Source: Sphingomonas sp. Root710
GTDB lineage: Bacteria > Pseudomonadota > Alphaproteobacteria > Sphingomonadales > Sphingomonadaceae
DNA length: 64,000 nt
NCBI RefSeq assembly: GCF_001429065.1
Contig: NZ_LMIB01000012.1
Location: 917,752 to 981,751, forward strand
Direction of reading: 5' to 3'
How positions within the stretch are numbered: the first letter of the stretch is position 1; each line of letters begins with the position of its first letter. The notes under the pieces are model-generated. The model was not told the DNA's origin. It worked only from the letters and a program-made list of their open reading frames with translations, and made no database searches. Below are positions 55,187-63,822 of the stretch, piece after piece. A program made the translations under genes and the position numbers.

Positions 55187-56391
55187 TCGTGCCGCAGCGC
55201 CTCGATCGGGTTGAGCGACGCCGCACGGCGCGCCGGGAAATAGCCGAATACCACCCCGATCATCGCCGAGAAGAAGAAGGCGAGCAGGTTGATCTGCGGA
55301 TCGAAGATGAAAGGCACCTGCAGCACCGGCGCCAGGATGATCGTCGAGACCAGCGCGAGGAAAAGTCCGAGCAGCCCGCCGAGGCAGGATAACGTCACCG
55401 CTTCGACAAGGAACTGCAGCAGCACCTCGCGCGCGACGGCGCCGATGGCGAGACGGATGCCGATCTCGCGCGTCCGCTCGGTCACCGACACGAGCATGAT
55501 GTTCATGATGCCGATGCCGCCGACCAGCAGGCTGACCGCCGCGACCGCGCCGAGCAGCGATGTGAGGATCTGGGTCGTCCCCGACAGCGTATCGGAAATC
55601 TGTTTGGTGTCGAAGATGTTGAAATCGTCATCGGCCTCGCTGGTGAGGTGGCGGCGTTCGCGCAGCAATTTGCGTAGCGAGGACTGGACCGCCTGGGTGT
55701 CATAGGCATCGTCGACCGAGACCATGATCATGCGGACGTCACGGTTGCCGGTCATCCGCCGCTGCACCGCCTTGTAGGGCATCAGCACGATATCGTCCTG
55801 ATCATTGCCGAAGCCGCCCTGCCCCTTGGCGGCGAGCGTGCCGATGATCTCGCACGAGATATTCTTGATCCGGAAGCGCTTGCCGACCGGATCGGTCCCC
55901 CGGAACAGCCGGCTGCGCACGGTGTTGCCGATGATGCAGACCGCCTTGCCAGCCTGTTCCTCGGCGGCGCTGAACTCGCGCCCGCCGGTGAAGGTCCAGG
56001 GCTGCGCCACGAAATATTCGCGGTTGGTGCCGTTGACCGTCGTCGACCAGTTGGCGGCGTTGTAGACGGCGGTGCCGGTCGACTGGACCAGCGGGGCAAC
56101 CGCGGTCACGCCGACGATCTGGGTCCGGATCGCGTCGAGATCCTCGATCTTGAAATCGGGCGGCTGCGGCCCGCCGCCGCCGCGCCCGAAGCCCTGGCCG
56201 GGGCGGACCTGAAGCACGTTCGAGCCGAGGCTGGAGATCTGCTGCTTCACCGCCGCGGTCGCGCCATTGCCCAGCGTCACCATGGTCACCACGGCCCACA
56301 CCCCGATGACGATGCCGAGAATCGTCAGGAAGGAGCGCAGCAGGTGCCGCCGTATCTCGCGCACCGCGAGAAGGAAGGTGGTGCCGTACAT
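55183..56391 (-). CDS. MacB-type ABC transporter permease
   Basis: A 402-residue FtsX/MacB-fold permease. The first helix follows EIRRHLLRSFLTILGIVIGVWAVVTMVTLGNG. A periplasmic MacB_PCD domain of about 220 residues follows, then three C-terminal helices, including VGGIGIMNIMLVSVTERTREIGIRLAIGA and FSAMIGVVFGYFPARRAASLNPIEAL. It uses ATP hydrolysis by the separate ATPase to drive export through the adaptor and outer-membrane factor. It overlaps both neighbours by a few bases. Confidence 0.92.
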   Translation of the reverse strand: MYGTTFLLAVREIRRHLLRSFLTILGIVIGVWAVVTMVTLGNGATAAVKQQISSLGSNVLQVRPGQGFGRGGGGPQPPDFKIEDLDAIRTQIVGVTAVAPLVQSTGTAVYNAANWSTTVNGTNREYFVAQPWTFTGGREFSAAEEQAGKAVCIIGNTVRSRLFRGTDPVGKRFRIKNISCEIIGTLAAKGQGGFGNDQDDIVLMPYKAVQRRMTGNRDVRMIMVSVDDAYDTQAVQSSLRKLLRERRHLTSEADDDFNIFDTKQISDTLSGTTQILTSLLGAVAAVSLLVGGIGIMNIMLVSVTERTREIGIRLAIGAVAREVLLQFLVEAVTLSCLGGLLGLFLALVSTIILAPVLQVPFIFDPQINLLAFFFSAMIGVVFGYFPARRAASLNPIEALRHE

Positions 56392-57119
56392 CAGGCCTTC
56401 ACCCCGGCCCCGCCGGTCTGCTCGATCCGCTCGACCAGCCCGTCGCGGAAATGGATGATCGTGCGGGCATAGGCCGCCATGTCGGCCTCGTGCGTCACCA
56501 TGAGCACGGTGATGCCGCTGTTGCGGTTGAGGTCGGTCAGCAGCTCCATGATCTCGATCGACCGTTCGGTGTCGAGATTGCCGGTCGGCTCATCGGCGAG
56601 CAGCACATCGGGATGGGTGACGATCGCACGTGCGATCGCGACGCGCTGCTGCTGACCGCCCGACAATTCGGCGGGGCTATGGTCCCACCAGTCGGCGAGG
56701 CCGACCTTGTCGAGCGCAGCCATCGCCAGCTCGTGACGGCGCGCCTTCTCCTCGCCGCGATAGACGAGCGGCAGCTCGACATTCTCCAGCGCAGTGGTGC
56801 GCGCGAGCAGGTTGAAGCCCTGGAAGACAAAGCCGAGATAGCGGCGGCGCAACAGCGCGCGCTGATCGCGTTCGAGCTTCTCGACATGATGGCCCCGGAA
56901 CAGGAACTCGCCATCGGTCGGCACGTCGAGACAGCCGAGGATGTTCATCGTGGTCGACTTGCCCGATCCCGACGGCCCCATCACCGCGACGAAATCGCCC
57001 CGCGCGATATCGAGGTCGACGCCTTTCAGCGCCGAGAAGGCCGTCGCCCCCTCACCGAAGACCTTGGTGACGCCGCGCAGCGAGATCAGCGTTTCGACGG
57101 AGGCGGCCTCACTGGGCAT
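56391..57119 (-). CDS. MacB-type ABC transporter ATP-binding protein
   Basis: A 242-residue LolD/MacB-class ATPase. Walker A is [14 protein letters not shown], the signature is [15 protein letters not shown], Walker B is [11 protein letters not shown], and the H-loop [13 protein letters not shown] follows. The start at 57119 overlaps the adaptor stop by 11 bases and fits the family; an earlier in-frame start would lie inside the adaptor gene with no similarity. It pairs with the permease, whose start overlaps its stop. Confidence 0.94.
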   Translation of the reverse strand: MPSEAASVETLISLRGVTKVFGEGATAFSALKGVDLDIARGDFVAVMGPSGSGKSTTMNILGCLDVPTDGEFLFRGHHVEKLERDQRALLRRRYLGFVFQGFNLLARTTALENVELPLVYRGEEKARRHELAMAALDKVGLADWWDHSPAELSGGQQQRVAIARAIVTHPDVLLADEPTGNLDTERSIEIMELLTDLNRNSGITVLMVTHEADMAAYARTIIHFRDGLVERIEQTGGAGVKA

Positions 57120-58521
57120 TGCGCCGCTGCCCACCACCCTGACCGCCACCGCCGGAACCGCCGCCCGAACCACCACCCTGGCCATCGGCGGCATATTGGC
57201 CGGTCACGACCTGTGCGCCTTCGGCCAGCTTGCCGCCGGTCACTTCGGCCTGGCTGCCATTGCTCTCGCCCACGGTGATCTCGACCGGCTCGGGCTTGCT
57301 ACCGCTATCGGCGACGACATAGACGGTCTGCTTGCTGCCGCGCCCGATCGACGCCTCGCGATCGGCGCGGTTGCCGCCGCGCCGCATGGGCCGGGGCGCG
57401 AGCACGCTGGTCAGGCCGCCGCCGCTCGCCGCCGCCTTGCGATCGGGCGAGAAGCGCAGCGCCGCGACCGGCACGAGCAGGACATTCTTCTTCTCGGTGG
57501 TGATGATGTCGGCGGTCGCGGTCATGCCGGGGCGCAGCACGCCCTGCGCATTCGAGACGGTCAGCCGCGCGGTATAGGCGACGACACCGCTGGTCGTGGC
57601 GCTGGCCGTGCTGCCGGAACTCGCCGTACCGCTGCTCGTCGCATTGGCGCCGACGTCGACCCGCTCGATCATCGCGGGAAAGGTGCGGCCGGGGAAGGCG
57701 TCGACGGTAAAGGTCGCCTTCTGGCCCTTCTTCACCTGGCCGACATCGGCCTCATCGACCTTCACCTCGAGCCGCATCTGGCGCAGATCCTCGGCAATGG
57801 TGAACAGCACCGGCGCATTGAGCGAGGCGGCCACGGTCTGTCCCGGCTCGATCGAGCGCGAGAGCACCTGGCCGTTGACCGGCGACTTGATGAAAGCCTT
57901 GGACAAAGCGGTCTCCGCTGACGACAGTGTTGCGCGCGCCTGATCGACCGTGGCCCTGGCGGTCGAAACGCCGGCCGCCGCCCGGGCGGCATCCGCACGG
58001 GCGACGTCGAGTTCGGTCGCGGACGGCACCTTGCCGCCCGACAATCGCCAGACGCTCTCCTGTCGTCGCAGGGTCGCCCGCGCCTGCATCGCGGTCGCCT
58101 CCGCCTGATCGACCCCGGCAAGCGCGGAGGCGAGCCCGGCCCGCGCCTGGTTCACCGAGTCCTGCAGGCGCGACGGATCGAGCTTGGCTAGCAGCTGGCC
58201 CTTCGAGACCCGATCATTATTGTCGACATAGACTTCGACAACCGTGCCCGACTGTTCGGAACCGACCTCGACCTGATTGGTCGGCGCGAGATTGCCGGTG
58301 GCCGAGACGACGACGGTCAGGTCGCCGCGCTCGACCGGGCGGGTCGCATAGGCGGCCTTGTCGTCACCGCCCCAGATCAGCCGCCACAGGATGATCAGCA
58401 CCACGACGACCGCGAGGCCGATGCCGATGCGACGGAACAGCGCCGCGCGCGGCGAGCTCGGCTCGACGCCGAGAAATTCGTCGAGATCCTGCTCGGGCTG
58501 TTTTTCAGGTTCGGTCTTCAT
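57109..58521 (-). CDS. MacA-like periplasmic adaptor (HlyD/RND type)
   Basis: A 470-residue membrane fusion protein. A short cytoplasmic segment precedes a transmembrane helix (IGIGLAVVVVLIILWRLIW). The lipoyl half-motif VVVSATGNLAPTNQVEVGSEQSGTVVEVYV, an alpha-hairpin with Ala-rich coiled coil (residues 105-200) and the beta-barrel segment ALSKAFIKSPVNGQVLSRSIEPGQTV follow. The C-terminus is Gly-rich and ends in basic residues. It bridges the ABC pump and outer-membrane factor. ATG at 58521 overlaps the NodT stop by one base. Confidence 0.92.
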   Translation of the reverse strand: MKTEPEKQPEQDLDEFLGVEPSSPRAALFRRIGIGLAVVVVLIILWRLIWGGDDKAAYATRPVERGDLTVVVSATGNLAPTNQVEVGSEQSGTVVEVYVDNNDRVSKGQLLAKLDPSRLQDSVNQARAGLASALAGVDQAEATAMQARATLRRQESVWRLSGGKVPSATELDVARADAARAAAGVSTARATVDQARATLSSAETALSKAFIKSPVNGQVLSRSIEPGQTVAASLNAPVLFTIAEDLRQMRLEVKVDEADVGQVKKGQKATFTVDAFPGRTFPAMIERVDVGANATSSGTASSGSTASATTSGVVAYTARLTVSNAQGVLRPGMTATADIITTEKKNVLLVPVAALRFSPDRKAAASGGGLTSVLAPRPMRRGGNRADREASIGRGSKQTVYVVADSGSKPEPVEITVGESNGSQAEVTGGKLAEGAQVVTGQYAADGQGGGSGGGSGGGGQGGGQRRNAQ

Positions 58522-60029
58522 CAGCGTTTCGTTCCGGGTTTGGGGGCGCTGCCGCCTTCGTAGGGGCCGGGCGCGGGAATCGGCGCATTCTGCCACCCCC
58601 CGCCCAGGGCCTTGTAGAGCTGGATCGTCGCGCTGGCCCGCGCCGCTCGGGCGGCGGCGGTCGCGTCCTGGCTGGACAACAGGCTGCGCTCGCTGTCGAG
58701 CAGCGACTGGAAATCGATCAGGCCCGAACGATATTGCAGCCTGGCGTAGCGCGCCGCGTTGTTGGCGGCCTCGTAGCTCACCGTCAGGTCTGCCTCGCGG
58801 CGTTCGGCGACCTCGCGGGCCTTGAGCGCGTTCTCGGCCTCTTCGAGTGCGGTCAGAACTGAGAGGCGATAGGCATCATAGGCGGCGTCGGTCGCGGCGC
58901 GCTGGCCGAGGATCGCGGCGCGGATCTGGCCGCCCTCGAAAATTGGCGCGGTGATCCCGGCAACCAGCCCGCCGATCCCGCTGCTGATCACGTCGCCCAC
59001 CGAAGTCGCGGAGCCGGCGAAGGAGCCCGAGAGCCGGAGCGCGGGATAAAGCTGCGCGGTCTGCACGCCGATCCGCGCGCTTTCGGCGGCGAGGCTGCGT
59101 TCGGCGCTGGCGACATCGGGCCGGCGCTCGATCACCTGCGCCGGGATCGGCGCGCCAACGCCGGGCGCGAGCGGGATCGAGGCGGGCGGATCGATGAGCG
59201 CCGTCACCGCGCCGGGCGCCTCGCCGAGCAGCACCGCGATATGGTTGACGGCGCTGTTGTAATCATTCTCGATCGTCGGGATCGACGCGGCGGTCTGCGC
59301 GCGCAGTTGCCGCGCCTGTTCATAGTCGAGGCTGGAGACCAGCCCGGCCTGCCGCCGCCAGCCGACGATCTGCAAAGTGTCGTCCTGCGACGACAGATTC
59401 TCGCGGGCGATGCGCAGGCGGATCTGCGCCAGCCGCGCCTGGACATAGTTGAGCCCGACCTCCGAGGCGATGCTCGCCTGGGTGAAGCGCAGGTCCGCCT
59501 CGCGCGCTTCCGCCGTCGCGCGGGCGGCCTGTATCGAACGGCGGATACCGCCGAACAGATCGGCCTCCCACGCCACGTCGAACCCTGCGCGATAGACAGT
59601 GGTGTCGCCCCCGGTGCCGATCGGCTGACCGGTGGTGGAATCGATCCGTGTGCCGCTGTCCGCGCCGATGCTGCGCGATGCCGATGCCGAGACACCGGCG
59701 CTGGGCAGAGCCTGCCCCTGGGTGCCCCGCAACGTCGCGCGCGCCTGGCGCAGGCGGGCGGCGGCGGCGCTGACGTCGAGATTGCCCGCGAAGGCGCGAT
59801 CGATCAAATTCGTGAGGACCGGATCCTCGAAACTCTCCCACCAGCGGGCGAGATCGGCGATGTCCTGCTCTGCCGCGATCGTCGCCGAAGCCTGGAACTG
59901 ATCGGGAATCTTGAGCGCGACGGTGCTGGGCGGCCGATAATCGGGCCCGGCATTGCAGGCGGCCAGCGTCAGCAGCCCCACGAAGAGGCCGGGGCGCGAC
60001 AGGCTGGCAAGGCGACCGTCAAACTTCAT
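58521..60029 (-). CDS. NodT/RND-type outer membrane efflux lipoprotein
   Basis: A 502-residue TolC/OprM-like factor with lipobox LAAC (Cys25 region) and two OEP repeats. LARWWESFEDPVLTNLIDRAFAGNLDVSAAAARLRQARA and VTALIDPPASIPLAPG are typical of the NodT group, and RLQYRSGLIDFQSLLDSERSLLSSQDA closes the second repeat. It forms the exit duct for the MacA-ABC pump. It is the first gene of the efflux/two-component operon. Confidence 0.94.
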   Translation of the reverse strand: MKFDGRLASLSRPGLFVGLLTLAACNAGPDYRPPSTVALKIPDQFQASATIAAEQDIADLARWWESFEDPVLTNLIDRAFAGNLDVSAAAARLRQARATLRGTQGQALPSAGVSASASRSIGADSGTRIDSTTGQPIGTGGDTTVYRAGFDVAWEADLFGGIRRSIQAARATAEAREADLRFTQASIASEVGLNYVQARLAQIRLRIARENLSSQDDTLQIVGWRRQAGLVSSLDYEQARQLRAQTAASIPTIENDYNSAVNHIAVLLGEAPGAVTALIDPPASIPLAPGVGAPIPAQVIERRPDVASAERSLAAESARIGVQTAQLYPALRLSGSFAGSATSVGDVISSGIGGLVAGITAPIFEGGQIRAAILGQRAATDAAYDAYRLSVLTALEEAENALKAREVAERREADLTVSYEAANNAARYARLQYRSGLIDFQSLLDSERSLLSSQDATAAARAARASATIQLYKALGGGWQNAPIPAPGPYEGGSAPKPGTKR

Positions 60030-60135
60030 GCCGCCGCTCTACCGTCCTTTCATGTCCCATGATTTCAGCGCTGAAACGCACATGTCGCACCGCACATAAT
60101 CGCCGTTGTTGCTTCACCGCAACAAGCGGAACGGC

Positions 60136-60168
60136 AAAACGCCCGCCCGCAAAGACAGCGAACGGGCG
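60136..60168 (-). terminator. Probable terminator after the OmpA-like gene
   Basis: On the minus strand CGCCCG...CGGGCG (arms 60163-60168 and 60140-60145) is followed by TTTT, 30 bases after the OmpA-like stop. The stem is only six pairs with a longer mismatched extension. Confidence 0.55.
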
Positions 60169-60197
60169 CTTTGCGCGCTTATGCGGGGCGACGCCCG

Positions 60198-61043
60198 TCA
60201 GTTCAGCGCGGCGAACGACGCGGCCTGCTGACCGACCAGCGTCACTTCGACGCGGCGGTTCTGCTGGCGGCCCGCGTCGATCTTGTTGTCGGCGACGGGC
60301 TGGCTTTCGCCATGACCGATGGCCGTAATACGCTCAGGGGCGACACCCATGCCGCTCAGCGCTGTGCGCACAGCCTGGGCACGCGCCTCCGAGAGCTGCT
60401 GGTTATAGGCGTCCGCCCCCTGCGAATCGGTGTGCCCGTCGATCCGCACCTTCACGGCGGGGTTGGCCTGAAGATATTGCGCGAGCGGCTGGAGCCGCTG
60501 GGCCGCACCTGCCTTCAGATCGGCCTTGCCGGTCTCGAACACCACGTCCTGAAGGACGAGGGTGGCACCCAGCTGGGTCTGCTTGAGCTGATAGTCGCGC
60601 ATCTCGGCCTTGAGGCGCGCGGCCTCGGCCTGGGCAGCAGCGGCGTCGGCCTGCGCGCTGGCGGCGGTGGCCTGCGCATCCGCCAGCTTCTCATTGGTGC
60701 GCGCCGCGGCCTGCGCCTTGGCTTGCTCGACGTCCTGCTTGAGCATCGCGATCTTCGCGCGGGTCCGCGCGGTTTCGATCAGCGCGTCGATCTCTCCGGC
60801 GACCGCCTCGGCCTGACCCGACTTGTCGTTGTCGAGCTTCTTGTCGAGCTTGGCGATGCGGTCCGACGCGCGGTCGAGATAGACCGCGCCATATTCGGCG
60901 ACGCCGGGTTCGGCGCGAGCGACCGCGATCTTCTCACGATATTGATCGGTGACCAGCTTGTCGGTCTTGTCGGCATGGGCCGGCGCGGTGACGCCCGCGA
61001 GCGCGGTGGCGGCCGCAAGGGTCAGCATGAGCTTCTTCATCAT
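60198..61043 (-). CDS. OmpA family protein with DUF4398-like coiled coil
   Basis: A 281-residue protein with a signal peptide (KKLMLTLAAATALAGVTAPAHA). A long Ala/Gln-rich coiled coil (residues 80-160, AKAQAAARTNEKLADAQATAASAQADAAAAQ) leads to a C-terminal OmpA domain: VVFETGKADLKAGAAQRLQPLAQYL, VRIDGHTDSQGADAYNQQLSEARAQAV and RQQNRRVEV. It should bind peptidoglycan. The DUF4398 gene is directly upstream and both probably form one unit in the cell envelope. No porin-type N-terminal barrel is present. Confidence 0.9.
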   Translation of the reverse strand: MMKKLMLTLAAATALAGVTAPAHADKTDKLVTDQYREKIAVARAEPGVAEYGAVYLDRASDRIAKLDKKLDNDKSGQAEAVAGEIDALIETARTRAKIAMLKQDVEQAKAQAAARTNEKLADAQATAASAQADAAAAQAEAARLKAEMRDYQLKQTQLGATLVLQDVVFETGKADLKAGAAQRLQPLAQYLQANPAVKVRIDGHTDSQGADAYNQQLSEARAQAVRTALSGMGVAPERITAIGHGESQPVADNKIDAGRQQNRRVEVTLVGQQAASFAALN

Positions 61044-61064
61044 ATATCTCCTCGGGGGCCCGGA

Positions 61065-61406
61065 TCAGTTCACGGCCACTTTCGACCGCTCAGCTTCGAG
61101 CGCGCGCAGTTCGGCGGTGGCGGCGGCAAGGTCGGCCAGCGCGTCGGCTTCCTGAGCCAGCACCCGGGCGTGACGGTCCTCGTCCTTGCGGAACTTGGCA
61201 TTGGCTTCTTCAAGGGTGGTCCGGCTGCGGTTCAGCACGTCGCCGGCATTACCGCCGACGCCGGCCTTTTCCGCCGCATCGAGCTTGGCCTTCGCCGCCG
61301 CAATGGCGACGCGGGCATCGTCCTCGTCACCAGCGACCGCCGCGCTGGGCACGGCAATCGCCGACAGGCTCGCCGCGGCGAGCCCGATCATAAGCAGATT
61401 TTTCAT
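61065..61406 (-). CDS. DUF4398 domain-containing secreted protein
   Basis: A 113-residue protein with a signal peptide (MKNLLMIGLAAASLSAIAVPSAAVA) and a single helical, charged domain: ARVAIAAAKAKLDAAEKAGVGGNAGDVLNRSRTTLEEANAKF. This matches DUF4398, a helical region often fused or adjacent to OmpA domains. No lipobox cysteine is present, so it is probably soluble in the periplasm. It is followed 21 bases later by the OmpA-like gene. Confidence 0.8.
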   Translation of the reverse strand: MKNLLMIGLAAASLSAIAVPSAAVAGDEDDARVAIAAAKAKLDAAEKAGVGGNAGDVLNRSRTTLEEANAKFRKDEDRHARVLAQEADALADLAAATAELRALEAERSKVAVN

Positions 61407-61543
61407 GTCTTCACTCTCCGCACACTTATGGACGGTCCTACAAACCGGCTTGCGCGGGGCTGGTTCCGTGCCCGAGACAACGTTGGCGATTGTGGGGAGC
61501 CGAGCAAAAGCGTATTCAAGGCCTTAAAAGCTGGGAGAGGCCG

Positions 61544-62518
61544 ATGCGCGCGTTGCTGTCGATCCATCACCGGGCGAAGGCCTTCGCCGCGATCGGCCTG
61601 CTTGCCTGCGCCGCTCATGCCACCACCCCCGAAACCACCGACCCCAATCAGGTGCAGGGCGGCAGCGATCTCAGCGCGCGCCTGACCGTGCCGGTGACCA
61701 TCAACGGCGGCGGACCCTATCATTTCGTCGTCGACACCGGGGCTGAGCGAACCGTGCTCTCGCGCGAACTCGCGCAGCGGCTGACGCTCGCCCCCGCGCG
61801 GCCAGTGACGCTGCTGAGCATAGCCGGCAGCGATCAGGTGGACACCGCGATGGTCGGCGAGCTGCAGCTGACCGCCAAGGGCAACCGCATGTCCGACCTG
61901 GAAGCCCCGCTGCTCGCCGAATATAATCTCGGCGCGGTCGGAATGCTCGGCATCGACAGCCTGCAGACCAAGAAGGTCGTTCTTGATTTCCGAAAAATGC
62001 GGATGTCGATCAGCGACGCACCGCGCAAGGCTTGGAGCGACGACGACGAGATTGTCGTCACCGCACGCCGCCGCCTCGGCCAGCTGATCATGGTCGATGC
62101 CGAGGCCGAGGGGCAGAAGATCGCCGTCATCATCGACACGGGATCGGCGGTCTCGATCGGCAACCCGGCATTGCGCGCACGGCTGACGCAGCGCGGTAAG
62201 ATCGGCAGGTCGGTGCCGATCAGCATCACCAGCGTCACCGGCGGGCAGACCCCCGCCGACTACAGCTCCATCAGGAATATCCGGATCGGCGGCGCGCATC
62301 TGCTCAACATGCCGATCGCCTTCGCCGATCCGCAGATCTTCCACCGGCTCGGGCTGGAGCGGAAACCCGCGCTGCTGCTCGGCATGGATGCGCTCAGGAT
62401 GTTCGACCGGGTCTCGATCGACTTTGCCAACCGCGACGTCCGCTTCGTCCTGCCCGGCAGTGCCTGGCAGGCACAACCGCCGCAACTGGCGGGCGGCTTC
62501 GTCCAGCGGCGCGGCTGA
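61544..62518 (+). CDS. Secreted retropepsin-like aspartic protease with two DTG motifs
   Basis: A 324-residue protein with a signal region at the N-terminus (LLSIHHRAKAFAAIGLLACAAHA). Two aspartyl-protease halves follow: FVVDTGAERTVLS with Asp64-Thr-Gly, then a second half with VIIDTGSAVSIGN, Asp198-Thr-Gly. Each half includes the hydrophobic flap region typical of retropepsin-like proteins (for example VGMLGIDSLQTKKVVLDF and ALLLGMDALRMFDRVSIDF). Such single-chain two-lobed forms resemble pepsin-like architecture. GGGAGAGG precedes the ATG. It may be a periplasmic peptidase; substrate unknown. Confidence 0.82.
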   Translation: MRALLSIHHRAKAFAAIGLLACAAHATTPETTDPNQVQGGSDLSARLTVPVTINGGGPYHFVVDTGAERTVLSRELAQRLTLAPARPVTLLSIAGSDQVDTAMVGELQLTAKGNRMSDLEAPLLAEYNLGAVGMLGIDSLQTKKVVLDFRKMRMSISDAPRKAWSDDDEIVVTARRRLGQLIMVDAEAEGQKIAVIIDTGSAVSIGNPALRARLTQRGKIGRSVPISITSVTGGQTPADYSSIRNIRIGGAHLLNMPIAFADPQIFHRLGLERKPALLLGMDALRMFDRVSIDFANRDVRFVLPGSAWQAQPPQLAGGFVQRRG

Positions 62519-62575
62519 CGGCGCTGGACGCCGCGCAAGACGCCGTTAAGCTCATCTTTTTCATTGGAGAATCGC

Positions 62576-63121
62576 ATGCGCCCGCTGATCAATGCCGCCT
62601 GCCTGCTGGCCGCCCTGGCCCTACCCACCGCCGCCCCGGCCGCCCTAAAGGTCGGCGACAAGGCGCCAGCCTTCACCACACAGGCTTCGCTCGCGGGCAA
62701 GGATTTCGGCTTCTCGCTCGCCAATGCGCTGAAGAAGGGGCCGGTGGTGCTCTATTTCTTCCCGGCGGCCTTCACCCCCGGCTGCACCGTCGAAGCGCAT
62801 GAATTCGCCGAGGCGACCGACGATTTCAACAAGATGGGCGCGACCGTGATCGGCATGGCCGCCGACACGATCGAGGATCTCAACCGCTTCTCGGTCAAGG
62901 AATGCCGCAACAAATTCGCAGTCGGCGTCGCCACCCCCGCGATGATCAAGGGCTATGACGTGCCGCTGAAGATGATCGGCATCCCGTCGGGCCGCACCGA
63001 CCGCACCTCCTATGTCATCGCCCCCGACGGGAAGATCGTCTTCGTACACAGCGACATGGGCGTGGCGGGCCACGTAAAGGGCACGATGGCGGCGGTGAAG
63101 GCCTGGCAGGCCAAGCATTGA
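62576..63121 (+). CDS. Secreted peroxiredoxin (Bcp/AhpC-TSA family)
   Basis: A 181-residue thioredoxin-fold protein with a signal peptide (MRPLINAACLLAALALPTAAPA). KVGDKAPAFTTQASLAGKDFGFSLANALKKGPVVLYFFPAAFTPGCT holds the peroxidatic Cys70 in the TPGC motif, and Cys110 may be the resolving residue. It reduces peroxides in the periplasm. ATG at 62576 gives the signal peptide; the start at 62564 is an alternative. Its stop overlaps the TTG start of the next gene. Confidence 0.88.
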   Translation: MRPLINAACLLAALALPTAAPAALKVGDKAPAFTTQASLAGKDFGFSLANALKKGPVVLYFFPAAFTPGCTVEAHEFAEATDDFNKMGATVIGMAADTIEDLNRFSVKECRNKFAVGVATPAMIKGYDVPLKMIGIPSGRTDRTSYVIAPDGKIVFVHSDMGVAGHVKGTMAAVKAWQAKH

Positions 63122-63780
63122 GCCCGGCCCGCCGGGCGCTGCTCGGCGCGGCGGCCCTCCTCCTCGCACCCGGCGCGACCCATGCCGGTCCCGATGCAAA
63201 CTATGTACGGCGGCTGGAATATGCCGCCGTCATCGAGACGCTGAACGGTGAGTTGCTCGTCAGTGGCAGCGCGACGCGGACGCTGGAGAACTGGTGTCGC
63301 GTGCATCGCCTGGCCGATGCGCCGAAAATCGTCGCGGAACGGATGGCCGGCGGGGACAAGCCGATCTCGCCGGATCAGCGCGAACGGCTCGGCATCGGGC
63401 CGGACGAGCCGGTACGCTATCGCCATGTCCGGCTGCGCTGCGGCGAGCGCATCCTGTCCGAGGCCGACAACTGGTATGTGCCGTCGCGGCTGACGGCTGA
63501 GATGAACACGCGGCTCGACGGCAGCGATACGCCCTTCGGCGCGGTGGTCGCCCCGCTTGGCATCGGACGGCGCACCTTCTCGGCCGAACGGCTGTGGTAT
63601 CCGTTGCCCGAGGGATGGGAGATGCATCGCGCGACTGCCGCGACGGATGCGGCGGTCAACGCCATCCCCGCCGAACTGATCCGCCACCGCGCGATCGTGC
63701 ATGACCGGGCGCTTCGGCCGATCGCCGAAGTCGCCGAAACCTATCGCGCGCCGCTGCTCGATTTCATGTCCCGGCGATAA
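63118..63780 (+). CDS. Hypothetical secreted protein with chorismate-lyase-like features
   Basis: A 220-residue protein with a signal peptide (ARRALLGAAALLLAPGATHA). The block RYRHVRLRCGERILSEADNWYVPSRLTAEMN, then LDGSDTPFGAVVAPLG, resembles the UbiC/UTRA chorismate-lyase fold, where such residues build the ligand pocket. The similarity is suggestive only. The TTG start overlaps the peroxiredoxin stop, which makes the start somewhat uncertain. It ends before a GC-rich terminator. Confidence 0.62.
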   Translation: MSPARRALLGAAALLLAPGATHAGPDANYVRRLEYAAVIETLNGELLVSGSATRTLENWCRVHRLADAPKIVAERMAGGDKPISPDQRERLGIGPDEPVRYRHVRLRCGERILSEADNWYVPSRLTAEMNTRLDGSDTPFGAVVAPLGIGRRTFSAERLWYPLPEGWEMHRATAATDAAVNAIPAELIRHRAIVHDRALRPIAEVAETYRAPLLDFMSRR

Positions 63781-63787
63781 GGGCAAC

Positions 63788-63815
63788 GGCGGGCCGGCCC
63801 TTCAGCCGGCCCGCC
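63788..63815. terminator. GC-rich hairpin between convergent genes
   Basis: GGCGGGCCGGC (63788-63798) pairs perfectly with GCCGGCCCGCC (63805-63815) around a 6-base loop, between the stops of the hypothetical gene and the UrcA-family gene. There is no T tract, but its place and strength fit a two-way terminator. Confidence 0.6.
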
Positions 63816-63822
63816 GCTCGCG

